Below, piece by piece: positions 54,231-64,000 of a stretch of DNA of 64,000 bases. The DNA lies in NCBI GenBank assembly GCA_029532625.1, contig JARFXM010000009.1, positions 496,001-560,000 of the forward strand. Direction: 5' to 3'. The stretch comes from Lomentospora prolificans. Its lineage: Eukaryota > Ascomycota > Sordariomycetes > Microascales > Microascaceae. Position 1 is the stretch's first letter, and each line of letters begins with the position of its first letter. The notes below the pieces were generated by a model, which was not told where the DNA came from, made no database searches, and was given only the letters and a program-made list of their open reading frames with translations. A program made the translations under genes and the position numbers.

Positions 54231-57200
54231 TTAATACTGATGATGACTACTGGTGGTAGCATCCAGAATACGCTTGGCAGTGCCAATCAGCTGTACCAGG
54301 TTCTGGAGAATAGGGTCATGACGATCCTTGGCATTGATGCGCATCATGAGATTCTCCGACCGACTGATAACGAGCTTCATAATATTAGGAGTGACCTCTC
54401 GAACTTGCTGGTCCTATAAAGCTATCGTTAGTCCTTTGATCAAGCGGGGAGAAGAGAGGCATAGAGGAGGGACATACGAAAGTGGGTAAATTGCTCATCA
54501 GGCAGAGGATTGACATTTCCAGCCAAGCTGCCTTCTGTCGAGCCAGGGCGGTATCAAGATGCTGAGAGACGGTCGTTGCAACTGACAATTGAACCAAGGG
54601 AGGCAGATCGCGAAGATGAACAGGACTGAGCTTCGACCAGTATCGAGCAAAGATCTCATCCTCATTACCGCTCTGGAGCCAACGAATAATAGCTTCTTCC
54701 AAACGGCCTTGCTGAACAGACTGGGCGATGCTCGAAATATGGTGGTTGAGTTCCATGTCGAGATTAGAGCCGGGGGTGTGGTCAGTGGAGCCTTCGCGCG
54801 ATGTCTGAGAAAGATGATAAGACGGTTGACGCTGCGGGTTTGGTTGAGGCTGATGGTGCTGGTGACTATGGGGGGCCGAGTGTTGGTGTGGATGTTGATG
54901 GGGAGGAGCCGGGGGTCCTTGCTGACCAGCATTGTAGCTAGGGGAGTCGGTGGTAGACAAGCCACCAACAGCGCTGGGGCGGGCATGGTGCTCTCGATCC
55001 GCATTAGTCTGCTGCTGGAACTTGAGAAATTCGCCTTGGAACTGGGACTGAGCAGCAGCCATCGTCGAGACGGTATCGGAAAGCCGGGTGACCAATGACA
55101 GCAGCTGATCGATCTTGTTAGCGTCAGAACGACGTTGAGAGTCAAGACGGTCAATCTCCTCCTGATACTGCTGCTGAATCTCGGCCGCTACACGATGTGT
55201 AGTTTGGATGGTGAGGTCGTTAATCGCAGGCATGAGGCTGTTGGAGAGACCTCGCATGACTTCGTTCTCCACTTTGCTCGCAACACGAGCGCTGATCCTC
55301 TCAGATAGCGCGTCCACCAGTCCATCGTTCATGACAACCTTTTCGCCAATAGCGGGAAGGGCCTTGCTCAGCTCCTTCTGGATGGTGAGCACCGCCTTGG
55401 CACTCACTTCTTCAGCGGCCGCCTTGCTGGTAGCGTCGGCGATCGAGGGGATAACGGAGCCCGAAAACTGGCTGCTGATTATATCTCCCAGCACATTCTG
55501 AACATTCTGGTTAAGCACCTCCGATACGACGTCCAGCAGCTTAAGTTGACGGGCATCAAAATCAGCCTCACGGGTGACGATGGTGCTGTTGAGGCCACTG
55601 ATCGCCGTTTCGACGACATTGGCAATGGACGAATTGAGACGGTTCTCCATATTCTTGACGGTCGCATCGATGGCCTCTTGGGAGATGGAAGGTCCGAAGG
55701 CTTTCTGCGACGCTGCTGAGCCCCGGGAAGAGTCGCCGCTTTTCGCAGCAGCCACGTTACCCTTGACTGCGGGCGAGGCGCTTGCTCCGTTAGCGGGGGT
55801 ATCGACGGTAGCCTGAGCCGCCGCATTTTTCTTCTTGCGGCCTCGTTTCTCGGTCTTGTCGACATTACCGGCGGGCGAGGCGGTATTGGTGGCGTTTTCG
55901 GCGTCCTTTCTAGTTTGAATCTTGACAGGGCTTGCTGAATCCAGTAGTTTCCGTACTGTATCTTCTTGCTGGGACGTGTCCTTGCCCGCACGGGCTTGCT
56001 GCTTGCTCTGGGCGGGCTCCTCGAGGGGCTGAGCAAGTGGCTTGAGAGGGGTAACCATGATCACGCCAGCCTTTGAGGCTTCCACACCATCAATCACCTT
56101 GTTGTCCTTGGACCAGCCAAGCTCGCGCTGTCGGATGAGAACACAAGCTACACCACGCGAGTGCATAGCATAAAGCTCAAAAAGCGTGGGTTCATCTCCA
56201 TCCTGGGCCATAGCCGGGGTCGAGAGCATATCAAGACTCCTTAAAACGCCCCTATTAGCGAACGAGTACTCGCGGACGCCGCTGATCACGGCAGTAGATT
56301 CGGGCGTGGGGATAGAAGGGTCCTTCACGCCGAGTCGTGTAATGTAATCCGCCTGGGATATGTTCTTGAACGTGTACTTGGGGGCCGACAGATGAGCTAG
56401 GTAGATGGAGTTCCTGGTGGGGTGGCCGATAACGATCATACCGGTAGCCGGGTTGTACGTGACACTGCAAACGGCATCCGATTCCTTGCTATGAGGTAGG
56501 TTAAACTCCTGCACGGGCTTACCGAGGGCCAAATCCCACAACTGCAAGGTGTGGTTCTGTTTCATGCCGACAATCATATATCGTAGAGCACATCGCTTCT
56601 GGTACGGCTTAATCTTATCAAGCAGCAGCACTGAGGTGGGCCACGCCTTTTCTCCTTCGGGCGTGCTGGCGAGAGTCATTAGGGGCTCCTTGATTTCGTG
56701 GTCTGTGAGAGCGGGAACGGGGCGGTTAGGATCGCAATCCTCCTTAGCGGCGGTCAAATCCCTAACATCCCAAAATTTGACGCGACCGGACTTGTCGAGA
56801 GACACGATTACCGAGTCGTCTTGGCTGAATGTGAAGTCTTTTCCAGCCTTACCGGTGTTGATCTTCAGCGAGCACTGCTTAGCAAGCTTTTCTGCGTCGA
56901 CAACTCTATCGTGGCCCGGCTTAAACAAGTTATTTTGCATAACGAAGTAAGGCCAAACAATGGTGATCGACTTGCCACGACCGACGGCGAAGAATTCAGG
57001 GTGGCACGAAGAAACTCTGGCACGGGTTTTGAGCACACCACCGGAAGTGTCTCCCTCTTGAGAGCTTAAAGGCGGGAGAGCAAATCCGTACTGCTCCGGA
57101 TGAGCATCCTCAATGTGGTCCTTGTCGCTTTCGAGGATCTGAACCCAGTAGACGGTACCACTAACACCGGTGCCCATTATAGCCTCTCGGTGGATACCGA

Positions 57201-58956
57201 TATGGTCACTGGGCGTGACTGACATGGAAATGTTGAAGATGCGGTCCTTGGTGTTGGAGAAGATCTTGACGTCCTTACCGTCATCCTGCCTAATGACATG
57301 CATACCTCCGGCCTTAGACATTCCGTACGCCATACAGTGCTGTGAGGCAGTATATAGATTACGGTCAATCTGGTCAAATTCCTTCTTTAGCCGAGCAATA
57401 TCCATAATCGCACCATCACGGAATTCTGGTCGAGCATCAATACCACCATCAGTCATAGTAATAGAGATCCAGGGTTGCATAGGGAAATCGTAAACTCTGA
57501 TGGGTGTAAACGAGTCATCCTCGACAAGGGCAGCGTCCTCAGCGTCGGCACTATCCCAGCTATCGGCGACGACTTGAGAGTGGTCATGCAGATCCGAGTG
57601 AGGCTGAGCAGTATCAGCATCCTGGTCCTGGGCATCACTACTCTCGTCTCGCAAAGCTTCTTTGGGAGACGACGTGGATGAATCTTTCGAATCATTGAAG
57701 TCTTCCCGCGGTGACTTGCTATCGTTACCAACGTCGGGAAGGCCATGGGCAGTTTCAGCCTCGGCCTTCAAGTCCGACTGTGCCAACATCTCAGTAGTCT
57801 CGAAATCGGCCGAAGTGGGGTCGGAAGTATCAATGGCTGCGTCAACCGGGATTTCTTTGCCATGATCATGGACAGGGGCGCTAGGTGCCTCCAAGAGACC
57901 TTGGTTATGATCAACAAAGTCGTCATCCTCAGCCCGGATGTGATCAGTCTTTCGACGCGTATCAGTAGGGCTGAGGCTCTGACGGTAGTTGTCGTTGAGC
58001 TCTTGGAAGCTCTTGGGGGATTCGGAAGGTCTAGGCTTCTTCAAGATCTGGAAAGGAGCCTGATTGGCGAAATGATCACCTCCGTGGGAATGACTGAACG
58101 AGCCCGGAGAACCGTGGTCGGAGGGCTGGCTATGGTAGGACCAAGTATTATGCTGGTGCTGATACTGCCCAGGAATTGGTCCACGGCTGTCATGACCATT
58201 GCTCGTCATAGAATAGTTGTTATAACCAGAAGCACGCTGGTCCTGGGGGCGGTGCTCGTAGTCCATAGGGCCTTGAGGTGCATTCGGCACGGCACCATAG
58301 TTTCTCGGGCCATTGCCGGGGGGGAGCATATCGGTTGACTGAGGAGTCAAGTTGGCCGATTGAGATTCGGCCAAATACTGCTGGTCATCCTGAATTGGTT
58401 TGGGCTGGTTAAGCAAATTGAGCAGATAAGTGCGAGTGTCTGAAGGTGGCGAGGAATGGCCAAAACCAGGCTGGGCCGCTGCCGCATGAGAAGGTGGAGC
58501 GGCAGGTTGTTGATGTTCCTGCGTGTCTTCATCTTGGTCGTCAGGTCCACGCATGCCTCTCATAAGGGCAGCCAAAAGTCCCGAGGGGTCCGCGTTGGAG
58601 GGAGCGGGAGCCAACAGGGGAGGGGCTTGTCGGGACGAAGACATATTGACGATGTCGTCTTGGGAGGACTGTTGAGATGGGTGGCTCTGATGGCTTTGGT
58701 GGCTGTGATGGCTCTGGGGCCCAACGTGGTGGGGGACGTTGTATGATGACGAGCCACCCATCGGATGTTGATGGCCGGGGGGACCATGGCCCTCACGATG
58801 TGCATCGTCGACGGGAAGGGGAGGTTGCGCGCCTTGACCGCTGAACTTGAGGAGATTGAGCAACCCAGCGTTCCGATCACGGTTCGAGGCCATGCCCTGG
58901 CTGTTGCTGTTGTTGACAGGCGGCGTTGGAGCCGGAGGAAGGAAAGGCGACACCAT
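54231..58956 (-). CDS. EDC4/HEDLS-like WD40 scaffold of mRNA decapping, 2 exons
   Basis: Exons inferred at 58956-54478 and 54413-54231 give 1553 aa. The frame extends to 59217 only by a TTG; the first ATG is 58956 (MVSPFLPPAPTPPVNN). An N-terminal His/Gln/Pro-rich disordered region is followed by a WD40-like domain (about residues 530-1000; SVTPSDHIGIHREAIMGTG, DDSVIVSLDKSGRVKFWDVR and LQLWDLALGKPVQEF). A Lys-rich linker and long coiled coil follow (ISERIASR-like region, RRSDANKIDQLLSLVTRLSD). The end has the EDC4 C-terminal helical domain (YWSKLSPVHLRDLPPLVQLS), completed by exon 2 (VREVTPNIMKLVISRSENLM). By family, such proteins link Dcp2 and Dcp1 in cytoplasmic P-bodies. Confidence 0.87.
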
Positions 58957-60529
58957 GGCCGAGTTAGCCCAAGGGCTGATGATTGTTTGGCTGAAAGGGG
59001 GTTTCGAGTCCAGCCGAAGATGGTGATGATTTGAAAGAGGGAGAGGAAATTTTAGGATGATAGAGCGTTGCCGCCAGGCGTTTGAAGGAACGGGAAGGCG
59101 GCGAGTTGGAGTTGGGCTGCAATTGAGAGAAAAAATTAAAAAGGATGGCTCAGTCAACACTGGGTCTAACCGCAAGAGGGCACAGTAGGTGTTGGCGGAG
59201 GGGATGGCAGGTGTCAATCCGAAATAATGATTGGTGCTGACTCGCTCTCAAGGCCTCGACGGTTACATCTCGTGCATTAGTCACCAGTATTTTGGGGGGT
59301 CGCGACGTGCTATTCTAGTGGCCTACGAAGGTAGGATCGGGCGAATTGCCAGTAGAGCTTGGCGGAGCGCGCCTTCGGAAAGAACTATCTGTCCGCAGGG
59401 CGGTGTGTCGATAATTGACGTGGCTGCTTGACCGTCTGGCACTGCATGCTTGATGGTGTGATTACGAAGGCCCTCATCATCTCAACTCTGGCCAACTACT
59501 AACCCGATGCTTTCGGATGGATGGAAATGGGGATTTGAATAACTAAAAAAAAAAATTCTTGATACTAAAATGTCACCATCAACGAGCTTTCCGCTGTTTT
59601 TTTTCGGAGTAGATATCCGTATCACAGTCCCAGGATGCCCCTCCGGAAGCCCCTTCCACATAGGGGCTGGAGCTACCCACATCCCTTCCCATTGCCAGCA
59701 TGTGGCTGGGAGCTCGAGCAGACGTGGCACGTCTACCCCTCGCTCCTGCTTCCTGCCAGGGTTGAATCACGCAGAGAATGGTAAAACCCATGACCCCATC
59801 CCAAAAACCAAGGACAGCCCGGACAAAATCCCCTATGAAGATATAGAAATAGGTACAGTTCGGGGATGGGAAATGAGCGCCAGTCGTATTACCGAGTCGT
59901 CAAATTGGCCGCATTCAACGACTTTAGGTGATGTGTAGACAACGAAACTTAAAATCTCAATTCCACTAGGTAACGGGCGGGAACTCCATGCCTGCTGGAG
60001 CTCGGGAGCGGAAGCCACCGATGGCAGCAGTTGGTGAAACGTGAGGCCAGTACGTACCGACTAACCAGAATGGGCGGCCACACGTCACAACTACAGCTGG
60101 CCCAACCACAAGCGGCAACCCAAAATTATCACGGCACTTCGCCTCTGTCGCAAGCCCAGTCTCCGACCCCCATCCTCAACAACGCCGCACGTCACAAGGC
60201 TTCATTCCAGCTCCGGCTCATGAGGCTATTCTGAACGGATTATACAACTTTTTTTTTCTTGTTTGGGAGGCGAAATCCTACTCTTCCTAAAGTTACCACA
60301 TCTCTCTAGTCAGTCTGTTGTCTTCGTTATCCCATATCTATCCCATATCTACGGACTTGGGTGCACCATCTCCGCCTCCCCACCACTCCGAATCGCCACC
60401 CGACCTAGACATCAGACCGAACGCGAGTTATATCATAGCCAAAGTTGAAACCCGATTCCAATCTCTCGCGCTCGCATCAACCACTAGTCCCCTGGATTAT
60501 CTAGACGCGCGCGGCGCGCCGCCTCCGCC
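58957..60529. promoter_or_regulatory. Divergent intergenic region, about 1.6 kb
   Basis: Between the EDC4-like start (-) and the small hydrophobic gene (+). It holds an A run at about 59546-59555 and an exact 11-base tandem duplication at 60329-60350. Short frames (59570-59938, 60318-60605) have no supporting domain. Confidence 0.45.
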
Positions 60530-61027
60530 ATGTTCTGTCTTAGGAGGTATGCTTGGAACAGTGCCCTATCCCCCCGCTCGCGGCAACCCGTTACGCGAAT
60601 ACTAACACCCAACCGCTACAGTTGGCTCCCGCTCCTCTTTATACCGACAAACGCGCCGCCCATCTTCGTCCTACTCTTCTTCGCGTGCACCTTCTTCCTT
60701 AGCAGACCGTGCGTCTACTGCAGTTTCTTGCTCATTATCCTGTTCCTCACGTCTTGTTACTGGTCTGACCAGTGCTTCTTCGACTTGTCATCTAACTGGT
60801 TCGAGCCAAGACACACTACGTCGTCCCTCTTCGTTGAGAATGGAGAGTACAACAGCACGCTGGCTGACATGGTCCTTTCAACTGTCACCGGGCTCACCGG
60901 TGCCGCCACTGATGGGCTTGTGAAGTCAGGAAATGAATGGACTGGGCTCGGTCTCGAGTGGTTGAGGAGCCTCCTTGGGCGAAGGGAATGGAGAATCGAC
61001 TGTATGCTTGTCAACATCAGGCTCTAG
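60530..61027 (+). CDS. Small hydrophobic protein of unknown function
   Basis: A single exon of 165 aa from an ATG in a good context (CCGCCATGT). After a basic N terminus (MFCLRRYAWNSALSPRSRQP) come two or three hydrophobic stretches (WLPLLFIPTNAPPIFVLLFF and CVYCSFLLIILFLTSCYW, residues about 31-80). A lumenal or outer segment follows with an N-glycosylation site (NSTLADMVLS) and a Gly/Leu-rich, possibly amphipathic part (LGLEWLRSLLGR). Cys are frequent near the membrane. I do not recognise a named family. The arrangement of two TM segments separated by a Cys-Tyr-Cys turn suggests a real membrane protein rather than a chance frame. Confidence 0.55.
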   Translation: MFCLRRYAWNSALSPRSRQPVTRILTPNRYSWLPLLFIPTNAPPIFVLLFFACTFFLSRPCVYCSFLLIILFLTSCYWSDQCFFDLSSNWFEPRHTTSSLFVENGEYNSTLADMVLSTVTGLTGAATDGLVKSGNEWTGLGLEWLRSLLGRREWRIDCMLVNIRL

Positions 61028-64000
61028 GCCTGAAATTGGTCTCAAGAGGTGTGCATGAACAGCGGGCGGTTTTCTGCACCCCAGTTCCGAAGAGCATCAA
61101 AGCACAGCGTGGTATGAAGGCATTGCATAGATACCCCGGAAGGCAATTAATGGTTAATAACGGGCAATGCATCATGAGGGTTCATGTGTAGACTACACTG
61201 CATTGCGCTCTGTTTAGGAAGAGCGTCCAAGTCACCTTGGGATATCCCCGATCTAGAGGGGCGTAATAATCAATCCAAATTTGGAAAGAAGACTTGAAGC
61301 GTCCTTGCGTAGATGTGTGCCGTGATGGCTCATAACCAGCAGGATGTGTTGGAGCCTTCAAGTTCCGGCGACCCGACTGGCGTCGGAACCGACAAGAGGG
61401 TCGGTGTCTAGGGAAGCTCCCTTTCATACGATACTCGGCTAAAAGGCGTGTACGTGTATGTGTGGGTAGAGGCCCTTCTCTCACTCTCACGCGATATATA
61501 TAAAAGTGTCGAAGATGGGGGCGGACATCGACATAGTACCACGGCCGTCTTCATGGCCCGTTTCCACAGCTGGGATGAAGATCACTCAAGCACCGAGATA
61601 GACATCGCACCAAGCGGGCAGGAACGGTGTTATAAGAAGAGCCATATACTTCTTCACCACGCTTACGAGAAAAAACTTCTCAACGTATAGTCGATGTACC
61701 ATGCTAGTATGACAACTCCTAAATGGCGGGATCCTCGTCGAGGTCTATCCATGGAGGCCTAGATGATTAGTCGTTCATTGATGATTACGGCTCGTTCCGG
61801 ATAACCAACAAAACTAAGTAGTAGGCAGGAAAACCCCGAGACAGCAGTCCAGCAAGCCTCGAGCCTCCTTTCACATCTCCAAATAGAGTGTTCAAGGCCC
61901 CGTGAGATTCTTTGCAAGAGACACTGTCATCCATGCATAAACAGACTCACTCGCCTTTTCATGCATGCTAGAAGGTAAGCTTAGTCTTATTCGTAGCGCA
62001 AACTGGAGAATGGGAAGATAGTAGCCACAGTCACATGGAGGCTAAGGGACACGTGCACGAGCTCATGGGTTCAAGGTGAGTAGTTCCTGCCTTGTATTAC
62101 TCTGAGTTCTGGGAATACAAAATGACTTATGGCAGTGATAAGATCGAGATATGTGCGGCTGGGGAAAGTTGGTAAGTGGTGAGAAAGGACTTTGTTGGTT
62201 TACAGTAGGATAAATGTTAGATGCTGTACCTTGAAAGCATTTCGTGACACTCATTTCCTGCTTTGGATGGACAGCCAGCTCAAAAGTGTCCGAGCATGCA
62301 ACATCGCGGTGCTCATTGGTGGGAGTCAAACATGTCCCATCTCTTTCGGATGCCTCCATCTCTCCTGTTATCTATAAGGCACAAGGCTTGGAGTTTGACT
62401 CCTAGATTTAATCCCTAACTATTCTTAGAAGGTACAATGGTAGGACTTGCTGAGTAGTAATCTACAAATGGATATGCTCACTCATGCAACAAGTACATAT
62501 TACATCATTGACGGATCTGTCAGAAAAGGGGCAAGTGAGGTTGTTATGCTAGAGTTCTTGGCAGTGGCAAAAGCAATCGCTAACACAAAGGGTCCAGCAC
62601 TGAGAAAGAGCCCAGCCAGACATTGGCGACGTGAGCTCGTACGAAACATAACACTAGGTCCGTCGTCCATCTGATAGCAGAGTACTAAGCAATTTACAAG
62701 CTACCTTCGTAGAACCAGGACATGTACTTGGGTTTGCGTATGCGTGGCGGACTCCGTTGACGCGTAATAGAGTGGGTCAGTATGAGTAGATTTGGGGCGA
62801 TCAGAGACTCCGAACGTCGCAGGACGGAAGTCCAGCGGAGTCGCGCAGAAGGGAAGCGTGGGATTTCACTGTTACGCGGTCAGTGAAAACTAAAACCTCG
62901 AACATCCTAGCCATTAATCAAAGCTTCGGTCAATAGTTTTGTTGACGCTCGAATTCCAAACTAGAGGCACGCCAATAACCAGAGCAGGGTCTGTGTACGT
63001 ACGGCGAGGCGTGATGCATACACCGGAATCTTGGTTCAATGTCTTACGCAATGCGTTGATAGTGTGGAACATTGGCGCTAACAAGAGAAGAAAGAAGGGG
63101 GAATGGAGCGGGTTGTTTGTTTCATGGGGATTAACTTGACTCCAAATGGGAAATAGTGGTGAGTGATCAAAAAGACCCAACGGCCAGTTATGGAGTTTTC
63201 ACTATTTGTTAACCGGCGTTTATGATCAAAAACTTAACTGGTGCCCTCCTTCGTACAGATGGCCTCGAGTTGATTTGGAGTTCTTGGCATTGTGTGGAGA
63301 AGATGGAAGCACGCGATGAGCTTCCAGTTCGAGAGCAGATAATTTGGCTTCCCGTTAGTGGCTTCTAGGATCATCCGGAGGTTCCCTCCGTTAATCCACA
63401 TCCCCATAACGCTGCAATGTACTTGTATCTCGGAAGAGTCAGTCTTTCCCAACGCTACAAGATGGAATCAAACTACTACTAAAAGCGCTGCTGTCGTTTA
63501 CTATATTATTTCTCCCGACCAGCAAGCAACCCAAATTTCAATTTGCCAATGCGATTTATCAGACGTTCTTCACCCATTATTATTTCTAATACCTTGGCGG
63601 TTACCATTTTCGTTTTTTCCCACCTCTGGTCTGCCATAAGAAGGGTCCGGAGGTTTGGGCTTCACTCATATGCTTCCTGCAGTTCACTTGGTGCAAGTAC
63701 AAACAAGCGCCCGTGCCATCCTACCGTAAGCGGCATAGTCGCCAACGGAAATGGCAGATAGTGGCTGGCGTCTCCCAGGACAGGATGAAACATTGCGTGT
63801 ACCTTAGTATACATGAGCCAATGTGCAAAAGGTATGTGTACTCCGTAGCTCTTCCGTATACCCTGCAATTTTACGCCTGCCAGCAACCTCGAAAAGAGGT
63901 CCACCTGCTTGGACTACAGATACGTACGGAGACGCTCTCCAGCAGCCGACGACTACGGCTTTCGGGCGCTTTTCTCAGATAAGGCCAGCCAGTTGGTTGT
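61028..64000. other. Terminal 3 kb with no recognised gene
   Basis: Only short frames on both strands, none with domains or plausible splice partners that I could follow. No tRNA or rRNA pattern noted. Confidence 0.5.

Noticed and set aside
58957..59217. 87-residue N-terminal extension of the EDC4-like protein
   Set aside because: It begins at TTG and is low-complexity leader-like sequence without an ATG.
59570..59938. 122-codon plus-strand frame between divergent genes
   Set aside because: Low-quality composition and no recognised motif; promoter region.

Overview
The window reads as chromosomal DNA of a filamentous ascomycete (Pezizomycotina), most likely a Sordariomycete. Genes carry short introns of about 60-135 bp with GTRNGY-like donors, promoters are CT-rich, and several proteins are recognisable fungal orthologues: an HDEL-tailed Lhs1, a striatin of the PRO11 type, Pho88/Snd3, Rad14, Dbp6 and an EDC4-like decapping scaffold. 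I assign no species. All exon limits were worked out by hand from splice signals and phase.  Layout. 1-1353 is the 3' end of LHS1 (+). 2187-3795 is a secreted aspartic protease (+, 4 exons, with a 52-A tract in intron 3). 5756-6504 is a small coiled-coil gene (-). 10171-13212 is a BRD8-like bromodomain protein, probably a NuA4 subunit (+). 14255-16918 is DBP6 (-). 17451-18737 is an acid ceramidase/NAAA-like hydrolase (+). 19277-21175 is a PHO89-type phosphate permease (-). A gene-poor stretch of about 5.6 kb follows. 26765-29823 is a secreted GH31 glycosidase with a huge Pro-Glu repeat (-). 32351-35015 is an unrecognised three-TM membrane protein (-). 37192-39928 is the PRO11 striatin (-).  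From 39929 the DNA changes to a less coding, AT-richer stretch that leads into a STAND/NLR locus. This holds a short NB-ARC gene (42435-43939, +) and, just after it, a frameshifted relic of a second NLR type (NACHT-WD40 junction plus one WD repeat, 44097-44400). Then come an MNN1-type mannosyltransferase (44673-46142, -), a cysteine-rich single-pass surface protein (47333-48217, +), RAD14/XPA (48637-49896, -), PHO88/SND3 (50456-51250, -), an intron-bearing tRNA-Gly(GCC) (52030-52112, -), a spliced RS/His/Pro-rich gene (52912-53610, +), the EDC4-like gene (54231-58956, -) and a small hydrophobic protein (60530-61027, +). The last 3 kb show no gene.  Most genes are housekeeping: ER folding and targeting (Lhs1, Pho88), Golgi glycosylation (Mnn1-like), phosphate uptake, ribosome biogenesis (Dbp6), chromatin, DNA repair, mRNA decay and hyphal fusion/fruiting signalling (PRO11/STRIPAK). 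They do not form one pathway or a secondary-metabolite cluster. The most interesting accessory features are the NLR locus with its relic, the spliced RS/His-rich gene, and the repeat expansion inside the GH31 enzyme.
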